From NCBI GenBank assembly GCA_950097015.1, contig CATNEN010000001.1, forward strand, positions 13,227,501 to 13,291,500: a DNA stretch of 64,000 bases, written 5' to 3'. The translations under genes and the position numbers were made by a program. The notes under the pieces were generated by a model. The model saw only the letters and a list, made by a program, of their open reading frames with translations. It was not told the origin of the DNA and made no database searches. The DNA is from Macrostomum hystrix (taxonomy: Eukaryota > Platyhelminthes > Macrostomidae). Shown here in pieces: positions 37,225-49,850 of this stretch (position 1 is the stretch's first letter; each line of letters opens with the position of its first letter).

Positions 37225-38475
37225 TTTATCCCGATCCTCAGGGAGCCTTCAGGATCCCGATCCTCAGGGTGCCTTCAGGATCCCGATCCTCAGGGAGCCT
37301 TCAGGATCCCGATCCTCAGGGAGCCTTCAGGATCCCGATCCTCAGGGAGCCTTCAGGATCCCGATCCTCAGGGAGCCTTCAAGATCCCAATCCTCAGGGT
37401 GCCTTCAGGATCCCGATCCTCAGGGTGCCTTCAAGATCCCGATCCTCAGGGTGCCTTCAGGATCCCAATCCTGAGGGAGCCTTCAGGATCCCGATCCTCA
37501 GGGTGCCTTCAGGATCAAAATCCTCAGAGTGCCTTCAGGATCCCAATCCTCAGGGAGCCTTCAGGATCCCGATCCTCAGGGTGCCTTCAAGATCCCGATC
37601 CTCAGGGTGCCTTCAAGATCCCGATCCTCAGTGAGCCTTCAGGATCCCGATCCTCAGGGAGCCTTCAAGATCCCGATCCTCAGGGTGCCTTCAGGATCAA
37701 AATCCTCAGGGTGCCTTCAGGATCCCAATCCTCAGTCTGCCTTCAAGATCCCGATCCTCAGGGTGCCTTCAGGATCAAAATCCTCAGGGTGCCTTCAGGA
37801 TCCCAATCCTCAGGCTGCCTTCAAGATCCCGATCCTCAGGGTGCCTTCAGGATCCCAATCCTCAGGGAGCCTTCAGGATCCCGATCCTCGGGGAGCCTTC
37901 AAGATCCCGATCCTCAGGGTGCCTTCAAGATCCCAATCCTCAGGGTGCCTTCAGGATCCCGATCCTCAGGGTGCCTTCAAGATCCCGATCCTCAGGGTGC
38001 CTTCAGGATCCCAATCCTGAGGGAGCCTTCAGGATCCCGATCCTCAGGGTGCCTTCAGGATCAAAATCCTCAGGGTGCCTTCAGGATCCCAATCCTCAGG
38101 GAGCCTTCAGGATCCCGATCCTCAGGGTGCCTTCAGGATCAAAATCCTCAGGGTGCCTTCAGGATCCCAATCCTCAGGGAGCCTTCAGGATCCCGATCCT
38201 CAGGGTGCCTTCAGGATCAAAATCCTCAGGGTGCCTTCAGGATCCCAATCCTCAGGGAGCCTTCAGGATCCCGATCCTCAGGGTGCCTTCAGGATCAAAA
38301 TCCTCAGGGTGCCTTCAGGATCAAAATCCTCAGGGTGCCTTCAGGATCCCAATCCTCAGGGAGCCTTCAGGATCCCGATCCTCAGGGTGCCTTCAGGATC
38401 CCAATACTCAGGGTGCCTTCAGGATCCCCATCCTCAGGGAGTTCTTAGGATCCCAATCCTCAGGTTGTCTTCAGA
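37225..38475. repeat. 26-bp minisatellite, about 48 copies
   Basis: The unit is TCAGGATCCCGATCCTCAGG plus GTGCCT. Variants alternate GGTGCC/GGAGCC and CCCGAT/CCCAAT/AAAAT. The unit is partly self-complementary (AGGATCCC, GGGATCCT). All plus-strand frames are open, giving false 26-residue repeats. Confidence 0.96.
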
Positions 38476-38998
38476 CTCAAACTGCTGTTAAACAGGAAAA
38501 TGATTTATAAAATGCAGGTCATATAGGAGCATAAACCGAGCAGATATTTGTGTGCTCATCTTAGAACAAGACGCAAAGACTCATTTTAAACATGCATGAA
38601 TAAATAGGCTTTATTACTATGTGCTCAAAAAGTTGATCTCAGCTGCAAGGCTTTCAGATGGCGCACTTGGAAAACTGATTGAAAACAAGAAGCTGCGAAA
38701 ATGTCAACTCAATTAGCTACTCAAAGCTGCAAATCATCGTGCAGTCCAACCACTCAAATTTCAGGAGATGCTCGAGCAGCGCTTACTGCTCTACTCATAG
38801 TAGACTCAAAGCGCATGCCGGCTAAAAAGCATAGACAGAGAACAGATTCGATTGGCAGCAATTATCTGGGGAATTTGGGGATCGAAATCAAAATGGAAGA
38901 TGACTGATCAGCCAGGTGACAAAACCCTCCGCTGATCAAGGTGGAAGTTGGATAAAAATTCCTCTACACAACACTGCTCATTGTGCGAAATCAAAGGT
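38476..38998. other. Unique spacer with a small open frame
   Basis: A 68-codon plus-strand frame at 38701-38907 starts in fair context (GAAAATGTC) and ends in an acidic KMEDD. It has no recognised family, splice partners or nearby AATAAA, so I do not call it a gene. Confidence 0.3.
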
Positions 38999-39720
38999 AT
39001 ACCCTGTCAAATTGAGGATCACACAGAATCTCACCCTGTCAAATTGAGGATCACACAGAATCTCACCCTGTCAAATTGAGGATCACACAGAATCTCAACC
39101 TGTCAAACTGAGGATCACACAGAATCTCACCCTGTCAAATTGAGGATCACACAGAATCTCATCCTGTCAAATTGAGGATCACACAGAATCTCACCCTGTC
39201 AAATTGAGGATCACACAGAATCTCACCCTGTCAAATTGAGGATCACACAGAATCTCAGCCTGTCAAACTGATGATCACACAGAATCTCAGCCTGTCAAAT
39301 TGAGGATCACAGAATCTCACCCTGTCAAATTGAGGATCACACAGAATCTCACCCTGTCAAATTGAGGATCACAGAGTCTCACCCTGTCAAATTGAGGATC
39401 ACACAGAATCTCACCCTGTCAAATTGAGGATCACACATAGTCTCATCCTGTAAAATTGAGGATCACACATAGTCTCATCCTGTAAAATTGAGGATCACAC
39501 AGAATCTCATCCTGTCAAATTGAGGATCACACAGAATCTCACCCTGTCAAATTGAGGATCACACAGAATCTCACCCTGTCAAATTGAGGATCACACAGAA
39601 TCTCAGCCTGTCAAACTGATGATCACACAGAATCTCAGCCTGTCAAATTGAGGATCACACAGAATCTCACCCTGTCAAATTGAGGATCACACAGGATATC
39701 ACCCTGTCAAATTTGGGATT
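38999..39720. repeat. 32-bp minisatellite, about 22 copies
   Basis: The unit contains ACCCTGTCAAATTGAGGATC and ACACAGAATCTC. Some units have a 2-bp loss (ATCACAGAATC) or a CACATAGTC variant. Confidence 0.95.
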
Positions 39721-40124
39721 ACACAAAACATAATCTCGTTGATTATGAACAATACAAATGAAATTTTCGCGTTTAAGAGTACACATAAAATTCCAGGTAA
39801 CAATAAAATTTCTGCCCTAGCTATTCACGCTGTAGAAATATTTTTTTAGACTTTTTCTCTGATGGAGAAAATTCAAGTCAAATAGTTGAGAGTTGCACGT
39901 TGATAAAACAACAAATCGATTTTGCTTTCATGACTCTAAAAGTGATGTCATGTTGGTCATATTTAACAGCTGTCGGCGATAATAACAAAATATGAAATAA
40001 TTAGATTATTGGATTAAAAATGATGAAAAAAGTAGCACAAGAGGTTCGTGCATAAAAATGAGAAACTTAGCAATGTTGCATTGCTGGCATTGGCTAGCTA
40101 TGTGGTCCAGTTGAAGTACTATCT
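39721..40124. other. Unique AT-rich spacer
   Basis: Nothing supported between the 32-bp and 23-bp arrays. Confidence 0.4.
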
Positions 40125-42112
40125 GGATTCTGATCTAGAAATCCCAGGATCTTTGATCTAAAAATCCCTGAATCTTTGATCTAGAAATCCCTGGATCTTT
40201 GATCAAGAAGTCCCTGGATCTTTGATCTAAAAATCCCTGAATCTTTGATCTAGAAATCCCTGGATCTTTGATCAAGAAGTCCCTGGATATCTTATCTAGA
40301 AATCCCTGGATCTTTAATCTAGAAATCCCTGGATCTTTGATCTATAAATCACTGGATCTTTGATCTAGAAATCCCAGGATCTTTGATCTAGAAATCCCTG
40401 GATCATTGATCAAGAAGTCCCAGGATATCTTATCTAGAAATCCCTGGATCTTTAATCTAGAAATCCCTGGATCTTTGATCTAGAAATCACTGGATCTTTG
40501 ATCTAGAAATCCATGGATCTTTAATCTAGAAATCCCTGGATCTTTGATCTAGAAATCACTGGATCTTTAATCTAGAAATCCCTGGATCTTTGATCTATAA
40601 ATCACTGGATCTTTGATCTAGAAATCCCTGGATCATTGATCAAGAAGTCCCAGGATATCTTATCTAGAAATCCCTGGATCTTTAATCTAGAAATCCCTGG
40701 ATCTTTGATCTAGAAATCACTGGATCTTTGATCTAGAAATCCATGGATCTTTAATCTAGAAATCCCTGGATCTTTGATCTAGAAATCACTGGATCTTTAA
40801 TCTAGAAATCCCAGGATCTTTGATCTATAAATCACTGGATCTTTAATCTAGAAATCCCAGGATCTTTGATCTAGAAATCCCTGGATCATTGATCAAGAAG
40901 TCCCAGGATATCTTATCTAGAAATCCCTGGATCTTTAATCTAGAAATCCCTGGATCTTTGATCTAGAAATCACTGGATCTTTGATCTAGAAATCCATGGA
41001 TCTTTAATCTAGAAATCCCTGGATCTTTGATCTAGAAATCACTGGATCTTTAATCTAGAAATCCCTGGATCTTTGATCTATAAATCACTGGATCTTTGAT
41101 CTAGAAATCCCTGGATCATTGATCAAGAAGTCCCAGGATATCTTATCTAGAAATCCCTGGATCTTTAATCTAGAAATCCCTGGATCTTTGATCTAGAAAT
41201 CACTGGATCTTTGATCTAGAAATCCATGGATCTTTAATCTAGAAATCCCTGGATCTTTGATCTAGAAATCACTGGATCTTTAATCTAGAAATCCCAGGAT
41301 CTTTGATCTATAAATCACTGGATCTTTAATCTAGAAATCCCAGGATCTTTGATCTAGAAATCCCTGGATCATTGATCAAGAAGTCCCAGGATATCTTATC
41401 TAGAAATCCCTGGATCTTTGATCTAGAAATCCATGGATCTTTAATCTAGAAATCACTGGATCTTTGATCTAGAAATCACTGGATCTTTAATCTAGAAATC
41501 CCAGGATCTTTGATCTAGAAATCACTGGATCTTTGATCTAGAAATCCCTGGATCATTGATCTAGAAATCACTGGATCTTTGATCTAGAAATCCCTGGATC
41601 ATTGATCAAGAAGTCCCAGGATATCTTATATAGAAATCCCTGGATCTTTAATCTAGAAATCCCAGGATCTTTGATCTAGAAATCACTGGATCTTTGATCT
41701 AGAAATCCCTGGATCATTGATCAAGAAGTCCCTGGATATCTTATCTAGAAATCCCTGGATCTTTGATCTAGAAATCCCTGGATCTTTGATCAAGAAGTCC
41801 CTGGATATCTTATCTAGAAATCCCTGGATCTTTGATCAAGAAGTCCCTGGATATCTTATCTAGAAATCCTTGGATCTTTGATCAAGAAGTCCCTGGATAT
41901 CTTATCTAGAAATCCTTGGATCTTTGATCAAGAAGTCCCTGGATATCTTATCTAGAAATCCCTGGATCTTTGATCAAGAAGTCCCTGGATATCTTATCTA
42001 GAAATCCCTGGATCTTTGATCAAGAAGTCCCTGGATCTTTGATCAAGAAGTCCCTGGATATCTTATCTAGAAATCCTTGGATCTTTGATCTAGAAATCCA
42101 TTGATCTTGTAA
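40125..42112. repeat. 23-bp minisatellite with higher-order structure, about 86 copies
   Basis: The unit is CTAGAAATCCCTGGATCTTTGAT. Variants (ATCACTGG, CATTGATCAAGAAGTCC, GGATATCTTAT) recur in the same order from 40381 to about 41400, showing segmental duplication of multi-unit blocks. It lies about 200 bp past the end of the Post-2 gene. Confidence 0.95.
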
Positions 42113-42314
42113 TAAAATTCGTGGATTTTTATCTGAAACTGTTGATTAAGAAATCCCTGACAACTTTTTATAGAATAGTACAAGTACTACAAGTTAGTAT
42201 AGCCTTGTATTGCAAAGCTCGCATAATTTTTACAAAGCTCCTCACGAGCTAGCCTTATAAAGTCAAGTCTGTAAACCAGGTAAGCGAGCCTCAAAGAACA
42301 GAACTGTCCAATTT

Positions 42315-44926
42315 TCAAGCGCTGCCTCCGGTGCCAGTGAGGTCAAGCGCGGGTCCCAGATGATGTTGCTGCAGATACTGGTGCTTCTGTCCGTTGTTAT
42401 TGCTATTATTTATTAGGCTGCTGCAACTGCCGCTCATTGGGCCGGGACCCAGGTGAGCCGCCTGCATTGACAGGCAGTGCAGCAGGTGTTGATGCTGCTG
42501 ATGCTGCTGCTGCTGCTGCTGCTGCAAAATATCATGTTGATCTTGTTCGCTGTCGGAGTCCATTGGTGATGAGTCCATTGATGAAGCAGCTGCAGCTGCG
42601 GCAGCTGCTGCGGCAGCCACAGCGGCGGCAGCTGAACCCACCTGCTGATGATGCTGATCCTCGCTGCCTGCGTCAAACACCCGGCCAGCCGAGCCTCGGG
42701 TCTGCAGCTTCTTCCGCTTCATCCGGCGGTTCTGGAACCACACTTTCACCTGGAATGTGGCCAGGAGGTGGCGGTTTAGTCCAAGGTAAATATTATTTTT
42801 TCAAAAGGCACACACCTGAATCTTAACAATGAAACACCCAATCCCTATCCTGAGCCAATCAAATCCCTATCCTGAGCCAATCCGATCCCTATCCTGAGCC
42901 AATCAAATCCCTATCCTGAGCCAATCCAATCCCTATCCTGAGCCAATCCAATCCCTATCCTGAGCCAATCCAATCCCTATCCCGAGCCAATCCAATCCCT
43001 ATCGTGATCCAATCCAATCCCTATCCTGAGCCAATCCAATCCCTATCCTGAGCCAACCCAATCCCTATCGTGATCCAATCCAATCCCTATCGTGATCCAA
43101 TCCAATCCCTATCGTGATCCAATCCAATCCCTATCCTGAGCCAATCCAATCCGATCCTGAGCCAACCCAATCCCTATCGTGATCCAATCCAATCCCTATC
43201 GTGATCCAATCCAATCCCTATCGTGATCCAATCCAATCCCTAACCCAATCCCTATCCTGAACCAATCCAATCCCAAGCCACTGACCTGTCTCTCAGTGAG
43301 GTGCAGCTGGCAGGAAATCTCCCATCTCTTTTGTCGGGTAATATAGGCGTTGCTAATAAATTCGCGTTCAAGCATGGCTGTCTGGTAGCGCGTGTACGGC
43401 TTGCGCTTCTTTCGGCTGCGGCCTGCGAAGAAAAACGCGCGATGGTTACAAATTTCTTGTCGGCTATTGTGAGTAGCATGGATTGTCTGAGCAGAGATGG
43501 GATGTCAAGATTGTCTGAGCAGAGATGGGATGTCAAGATTGTCTGAGCAGAGATGGGATGTCAAGATTGCTTGAGCAGAGATGGGATCTCGAGATTGCCT
43601 GAGCAGAGATGGGATGTCATGTCAATACTGCTTTGGCAAAGATGGGATGTCAAGGTCTCACCTCCGGAACCAACAACCGAGCAGTCGCCATCGCCTGATT
43701 GAAGCAGCTGCTGAGCCTGATGATGCTGATGCAGCAGGTGCTGAGCCTGGCTGTCATCCTGCTGTTGATGCGCAGCAGCCGCAGCTGCAGCAGCAGCCGC
43801 AGCGGCCGCAGCGGCCGCAGCAACTGACCGTGGCGGCAGCATGATGTCGGCGGGATGCGAAGCGGCGCCGAAGAGGTAAGGCGAAGCATGACTCATGTAC
43901 AGGTCCGGCCTGATGGTTTGAAAATTGGGGGCCAACTACGAGTAATAGACAGCGGCAGCTATACCTGTTAGACAGCGGCAGCTATACCTGTTAGACAGCG
44001 GCAGCTACCTGTTAGACAGCGGCAGCTACCTGTTAGACAGCGGCAGCTAACTGTTAGACAGGGGCAGCTATACCTGTTAGACAGGGGCAGCTACCTGTTA
44101 GACAGGGGCAGCTACCTGTTAGACAGGGGCAGCTATACCTGTTAGACAGGGGCAGCTACCTGTTAGACAGGGGCAGCTACCTGTTAGACAGTTCCAATAC
44201 ACAGCAAACCATCTCTCACCTGTGCTGCTGCTGCTGCTGCGAGTCAAACGATGCCTGCCCCTGATGATGCCCGGAGCCTGTGATCTGCTGTTGCTGACTG
44301 GCTATCTGGTGATGCTGATGATGAGGAATAGGGAAGCCTGCAGCCAAGACCACATCGGAGGAGCCGGGTGCTGAGGTGGGACTAGTGCCACTAATACCGT
44401 AGTGCTGCTGGTGGTGGTGATGCCCTTGGTGACTAGAGATGCCGCTTGACTGTCCGTCAACTGCAAGCCCGTAGCTTTGCTGATAATGCGACGGCAGCGG
44501 TGGCCAAGCGGCATAGCCAGAAACAGTGTGACGCGAGTCTTGATGCTGCTGCTGCTGGTGCTGCTGCTGGTAGCCAGCGAATAGGCCAACTGGAGCAGCG
44601 CGCGAATCCATCACAGCCATCTTGTTCCAATGCCAATTTCTTGGGTAACAATAATAGCTATAGTGGTCTTCTTCCTCTTCAGCAGCTTCTTCGACCTCGG
44701 CCAGTTTCTGGCTCGACTTAGTATAGTTAGAATCGGATGTAGACTCCGTTGTGCAATTTGAATGACTAGTTCTTGTCGATTCCTGATCAGCAGTAGGGGC
44801 GCAATAAAAATAACATTGTTGGTAATAATTAGATAAATCATACTTCGATGACGAATTTGAATTCCAGGCACTGAGCTGCTGCTGCTGAATCTCAGCTAGT
44901 GCTAGTCGGGTTCTGCTCTGTTGCAT
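42315..44926 (-). CDS. Post-2: Posterior Hox homeodomain protein, Post-2 type
   Basis: Four-exon model: 44926-44220, 43909-43662, 43422-43286 and 42749-42315, giving about 508 residues. Phases agree at every junction and the donors are GTGAGA, GTGAGA and GTCAGT. The homeodomain spans about residues 321-380 and is split after position 44, a recurrent intron site in homeobox genes. Its helix 1 and 2 features ([34 protein letters not shown]) and helix 3 ([14 protein letters not shown]) match lophotrochozoan Post-2 rather than Abd-B or Hox9-13. The recognition residues W48, F49, Q50 and N51 are intact. Outside the homeodomain the protein is low complexity: Gln/His runs, an acidic EEAAEEEED block, and two Ala runs of 12-19 residues. 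Expected role: nuclear regulator of posterior patterning. Confidence 0.93.
42835..43272. repeat. 22-bp minisatellite in Post-2 intron 3
   Basis: About 19 copies of CCAATCCAATCCCTATCCTG plus AG, with CGTGAT variants. It fills most of the intron that splits the homeodomain. Confidence 0.93.
43487..43652. repeat. 28-bp tandem repeat in Post-2 intron 2
   Basis: About five or six copies of a unit containing GTCTGAGCAGAGATGGGATG and TCAAGATT. It ends next to the exon 2 donor. Confidence 0.9.
43940..44205. repeat. 21/23-bp minisatellite in Post-2 intron 1
   Basis: Units are ACAGCGGCAGCTACCTGTTAG, ACAGGGGCAGCTACCTGTTAG and a 23-bp form with TATACC, about 12 copies. On the sense (minus) strand each unit reads CTAACAGGTAGCTG, an acceptor-like CAG directly followed by GTAG. 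Confidence 0.92.
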
Positions 44927-45589
44927 GACTAAGTCTTAATCCTTTTAACTGTTGTGTGCGTTTTTATTTTATTTCGTGTTTCAATTAGTCTAATCTAAAC
45001 TGGCCGAAAACTTCCTGCTCAGTAGGAATTTGTTTTAACTGACCTCTTATCTATCTTATTCTTGATTCTTATCTATCTCGCCTGGGTGGGGTCCCGTTAC
45101 CCCCATGTTGTTTTTACCGCGAGGTGTGATAGGCCGAAACTGCCTGTCTGGACTGGGGCTGTCGGGCGCTTGTGGTGGTGAGGGAGGAGACAGGGAGAGA
45201 AATTGAGGTGGGTGGGCTGGTCTCGTAAACAAGGTTTCTTTTTTAAAACGTTTTTATACGCCTTTTTTATAACATCAGAAATTTGCATTACAATTAAAAC
45301 CGATTAAGCTTTCCCCCTCACTGAAGAAGACTTTCCCTGAGCTATTTCAGATTTTAAGTTGTTTTTGATTCCAGTTTAATTATAACTTAGGATAGTCTTA
45401 ACTTACAGTGCATTTTCTATGGTTGTTTTAATCACAGAACCTAGAAGCCATGTAATTATCCAAAACCATATAAGGCTGCTACGCAATATCGCCAGTAAAA
45501 TTGAACTGGTGTCCTTTATGGTTACCCCCATCCCCTGTGGCCTATAACTTTAACCCATAAGTTCATAACCTTCATGATCCCTTACGACC
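44927..45589. other. 5' flank of the Post-2 gene
   Basis: Upstream of the minus-strand gene. It should hold the 5' UTR and promoter, but no specific element is convincing. Confidence 0.4.
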
Positions 45590-46065
45590 CATTGCTTCAT
45601 GCCCTAATCATACATGGCCTTCAGGATCCCCTATAACCTATGACCCATGGCCTTCATGATCCCCTATGACCAATGGCCTTCATGATCCCCTATGACCCAT
45701 GGCCTTCATGATCCCCTATAACCTATGACCCATGGCCTTCATGATCCCCTATGACCCATGGCCTTCATGATCCCCTATGACCCATGGCCTTCATGATCCC
45801 TTATGACCCATGGCCTTCATGATCCCTTATGACCCATGGCCTTCATGATCCCCTATGACCCATGGCCTTCATGATCCCTATGACCCATGGCCTTCATGAT
45901 CCCCTATGACCCATGGCCTTCATGATTCCCTATGACCCATGGCCTTCATGATCCCCTATGACCCATGGCCTTCATGATCCCCTATGACCCATGGCCTTCA
46001 TGATCCCTATGACCCATGGCCTTCATGATTCCCTATGAACCATGGCCTTCATGATCCCTTGTAAC
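45590..46065. repeat. 26-bp minisatellite, about 18 copies
   Basis: The unit is CCCATGGCCTTCATGATCCC plus CTATGA. The left edge is degenerate and probably shows the ancestral sequence (CATAACCTTCATGATCCC). Confidence 0.94.
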
Positions 46066-46686
46066 GTTAATAGATGACGCAGAAAAATCCTAACACAGAA
46101 TGCCAACATGACTACTTAAAACGCACTTGCAAGTAGGCCCTGTTGTGCGCTTCAATACCAAAAAGCATTTTCGCACAGAACAATGCTCCAAAAATTTTAC
46201 GACGAATTTTTGGAAGGAAAATAAGCTTTTGGGATTTGGGGATTCGAAGAAATGGGAAAGAAGAGATGGGAAGTGAGTGGAGCGGGGTAGCTGCGCAGCT
46301 GGCATAGGGCAATAAATGCGGCATTAAAAATACTGGCCGCGACCGGTAGGGTCGGCTGATTCTCCAAGATTCCCAAAACTGCAGAGTCAGCGACATTTTG
46401 CCGCGCCGTGGTCCGGTCGTAAAAATCTAGATATAAAGACAGGCCGAGCTTTCAGCCGGAGCTGGGGAAATCAAATCAGATGCGAGGGAAATAGGGCCGG
46501 GCATTGGGCTGAAAGGGATGTTGGGGATAGCTGAGCTTTCAGGGTTGGGGAGGTCGCTTTCTTCCCCTTCCGCAGTTTCAGGTTCCCTTTCGGAATGGGG
46601 AATAATTTCCTTTCTCGATCCGGAGCCAATGTGGAAACGCCAAGCGAAAATAGAAAATCATTTTGAAGAACTCAGATTCCATTAAT
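46066..46686. other. Unassigned DNA
   Basis: No gene could be supported; open frames on the minus strand (46090-46396) lack coding character. Confidence 0.4.
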
Positions 46687-46797
46687 TGACATGCTTTTAC
46701 TCTGCTGTGCATGCTTTTACTCTGCTTTGCATGCTTTTACTCTGCTTTGCATGCTTTTACTCTGCTTTGCATGCTTTTACTCTGCTTTGCTAGAACT
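46687..46797. repeat. 20-bp tandem repeat, five copies
   Basis: The unit is CATGCTTTTACTCTGCTTTG. Confidence 0.92.
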
Positions 46798-46854
46798 TTT
46801 CAGGTACTAGGAAAAGAGAAACTAAAAATACGAGTATGTTTCAATTCTACATTT

Positions 46855-47075
46855 CACCTTATAGATTGACCCCCTTATCTCAATTTGAAGATTGACCCCA
46901 TTATCTCAATTTGAAGATTGACCCCCTTATCTCAATTTGAAGATTGACCCCCTTATCCCAATTTGAAGATTGGCCCCCTTATCCCAATTTGAAGATTGGC
47001 CCCCTTATCCCAATTTGAAGATTGGCCCCCTTATCCCAATTTGAAGATTGGCCCCTTATCCCAATTTGAAGATTT
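46855..47075. repeat. 26-bp minisatellite, about eight copies
   Basis: The unit is GATTGACCCCCTTATCTCAA plus TTTGAA. It shifts to GATTGGCCCC and ATCCCAA in the right half. Confidence 0.93.
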
Positions 47076-47855
47076 GAAAGCTGTCCCCTGAGCAATGAAG
47101 TTAGTTTCGGCCAGTCCATGAAGGTTTTATTAGGTGTCGCAGTTCACACATTTCCCAGCAATGGCTGACCTATCTATGCTCAAAGTTTTACTGCTCATGC
47201 TGCAGGACTCGGAGAGCGCACGCAGTGAGCAAAAAGACATAAAAACGCTCTGAGATCTGTAAAAAGTCTAAAAGGAAGACCTCTCTACTCATGGGTTTTA
47301 CTGCTCACAGCCCCTATATAGCAATAGCTGGCTGTGCTCATCCCCTGCTATATGGCTGAGCAGAGCGTGTGCCAGCGCGACCGCGGGATGTTGCCAATAA
47401 CAATAAAAGACAGTTCTAGAGCGAGCTGAGAGTTGAGCATAGGAGGAGAGCAGTAAAAAATTGGCTCCAACTGGCAGCGTGTGGTGTGTCATCCTTTCAC
47501 CCTGCAATGCACCGCCAACCCTATTCTTCGCGACTCTCTTCTAACACTATAAAAGATGTTCGAATTTGGCGCACGGGAATTTCATTTTACATTTTTTACA
47601 ACTTCCCCTCGGAAATTTGCTTTCGTCTGCAGAGGTGAGCGACATGAAGCCTATTTTATGAGGGCCGACGATGCTGCAGCTCGTCTGCGATATCTTCTTT
47701 TGTGGTTTTCTGCTTTCAATTACCATTGTCTCTGTCTGTTTGTGAGCTTGTCACTGTTTTTGAGCGTGCATTTCTTCAGCCATTGTCGCTGCTGATGTCG
47801 TTTCGTATTATTCTGGCCTAACTCGATTTCATAATCTCAGTTTATTCCTCATAAC
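47076..47855. other. Unassigned DNA with a possible TATA promoter
   Basis: TATAAAAG at 47548-47555 is a good TATA match, and a donor-like GCAGAG|GTGAGC follows near 47630-47640. No downstream exon could be linked to it, so a plus-strand gene start is only a possibility. Confidence 0.25.
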
Positions 47856-47859
47856 TACA

Positions 47860-48915
47860 GAGACAAGAGTGATGGATCAGAGAGACAAGAGTGACAGATC
47901 AGAGAGACAAGAGTGACAGATCAGAGAGATAAGAGTGACAGATCAGAGAGACAAGAGTGACAGATCAGAGAGAGAGAAGAGCGACAGATCAGAGAGAGGA
48001 GTGACATATCAGAAAGAGTGTAGAGTGACAGATCAGGGAGAGAGAAGAGTGACAGATCAGGGAGAGAGAAGAGTGACAGATCAGGGAGAGAGAAGAGTGA
48101 CAGATCAGGGAGAGAGAAGAGTGACAGATCAGAGAGACAAGAGTGACAGATCAGAGAGACAAGAGTGACAGACCAGAGAGACAAGAGTGACAGATCAGAG
48201 AGACAAGAGTGACAGATCAGAGAGACAAGAGTGACAGATCAGAGAGACAAGAGTGACAGATCAGAGAGACAAGAGTGACAGATCAGAGAGAGAGAAGAGC
48301 GACAGATCAGAGAGAGAGAAGAGTGACAGATCAGAGAGAGGAGTGACATATCAGAAAGAGTGTAGAGTGACAGACCAGAGAGAAGAGTGACAGGTCACAG
48401 AGAGAAAAGAGTGATAGATCAGAGGGAGAAGAGTGACAGGTCACAGAGAGAAAAGAGTGACAGATCAGAGAGAGAGAAGAGTGACAGATCAGATAGAGAG
48501 AAGAATGACAGATTAGGGAGAGAGAAGAGTGACAGATCAGGGAGAGAGAAGAGTGACAGATCAGGGAGAGAGAAGAGTGACAGATCACAGAGAGAAGTGA
48601 CATATCAGAAGGAGTGTAGAGTGACAGACAAGAGAGAAGAGTGACAGGTCACGGAGAGAAAAGAGTGATAGACCAGAGAGAGAAGAGTGACAGGTCACGG
48701 AGAGAAAAGAGTGATAGACCAGAGAGAGAAGAGTGACAGGTCACGGAGAGAAAAGAGTGATAGACCAGAGAGAGAAGAGTGACAGGTCACGGAGAGAAAA
48801 GAGTGATAGACCAGAGAGAGAAGAGTGACAGGTCACAGAGAGAAAAGAGTGATAGATCAGAGGGAGAAGAGTGACAGATCAGAGAGAGAGAAGAGTGACA
48901 GATCAGGGAGAGAGT
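47860..48915. repeat. 22-24-bp purine-rich minisatellite
   Basis: Units combine AGAGACAAGAGTGACAGATC plus AG, a GAGAGAGAAGAGT form, and a longer GGTCACGGAGAGAAAAGAG form. About 46 copies. It is strongly purine-rich on the plus strand. Confidence 0.93.
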
Positions 48916-49371
48916 ATTTTTTAAAAAGCTGTTAAAAGTGACATTTAACAATTTGTGGCACCTTTAGCTTTTGTGACAGAGTGCAGCACAATCATTAAAC
49001 TCTGTAGACTTGTTGTTGGCTTGGTCAGAATAATGGTTTTCCGCAACTTAATAAAAGAACAGCACAATAAACTATAGCCATAATTGTTTCAGCTAGAGAC
49101 TCAATAGAAATATGCATTTCATCTGTGGCATATGCAAAGAGCTGTATACAAAAGTAGGCCAGAACAATCGTTTTAGGTGCCAAATGAGCAAGGGTATTGA
49201 AGTCCTGAATTAATAAACAATTTACAGTGCTGATTTACGCGCAATATATAAAGGGTTATAAATTTATGAAAGACTTATTGTCGACGTTGAGAAATACTCA
49301 CTGCACTGATGGGCATTATGAAATTACGATATTTCGAATATCGAATCGAACAGAATATCGAGGTTTATAAG
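48916..49371. other. Unassigned DNA
   Basis: No feature could be supported between the purine-rich array and the short repeat before the gypsy relic. Confidence 0.4.
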
Positions 49372-49500
49372 ATTAGATTTAGGGGGTAGAAGTGGAGGGA
49401 GTTAAAAGTATATTCATGGGGTAGAAGTGGAGGGAGATAAGGGTAGATTCAAGGGGTAGAAGTGGAGGGAGATAAGGGCAGATTCAAGGGGTAGAAGTGG
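49372..49500. repeat. Short tandem repeat at the left edge of the gypsy relic
   Basis: Three to four units containing GGGGTAGAAGTGGAGGGAG and ATAAGGGTAGATTCAA. The gypsy coding sequence begins inside the last unit (AGAAGTGG|ACGCTGGACC), so the element is cut off here with no 5' LTR visible. Confidence 0.85.
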
Positions 49501-49519
49501 ACGCTGGACCTCGCCATCC

Positions 49520-49850
49520 AGATGGGTCGAGCGTCGGAGACTTCGAAGCGGCAGCGCAGACCCTCGCCACAGCGCAGATCAGCCGAGCAACGCCTGCACC
49601 CGCACCAGCGTCCGTCGAGGCAGTTCAAGGCCGAACCAGCCGGTCGCAGCCCGCCAGCAATGCCAAGCCGGCTCGCAGCTGCGGCTTCTGCGGACAGCAG
49701 CTTGAGCGGCGCAAGTGCCCGGCATTCGGTAAGACCTGCAATAACTGTGGTCGCGCAAAGCATTTCTCGTCCGTGTGCTGCTCAGCTAAGAAGGTCTGGT
49801 GGAGAACACCGAGACCGAGTCCGCAGGTGATGGCCCGGCTGCAGCAATCA
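49520..49850 (+). pseudogene. gypsy gag fragment with CCHC zinc knuckle
   Basis: Starts with the remnant DLAIQMGRASETSKRQ in one frame, shifts frame near 49550, and continues in another with the knuckle CNNCGRAKHFSSVC (C-X2-C-X4-H-X4-C). The knuckle would bind element RNA in an active relative. The first two thirds of gag are missing. Confidence 0.8.

Noticed and set aside
37143-38510. Plus-strand frames of up to 349 codons (26-residue repeats)
   Set aside because: 26-bp array open in all frames, no unique coding flanks.
38701-38907. 68-codon plus-strand open frame as a small gene
   Set aside because: No recognised family, no splice signals and no polyadenylation signal nearby. Chance length for this composition.
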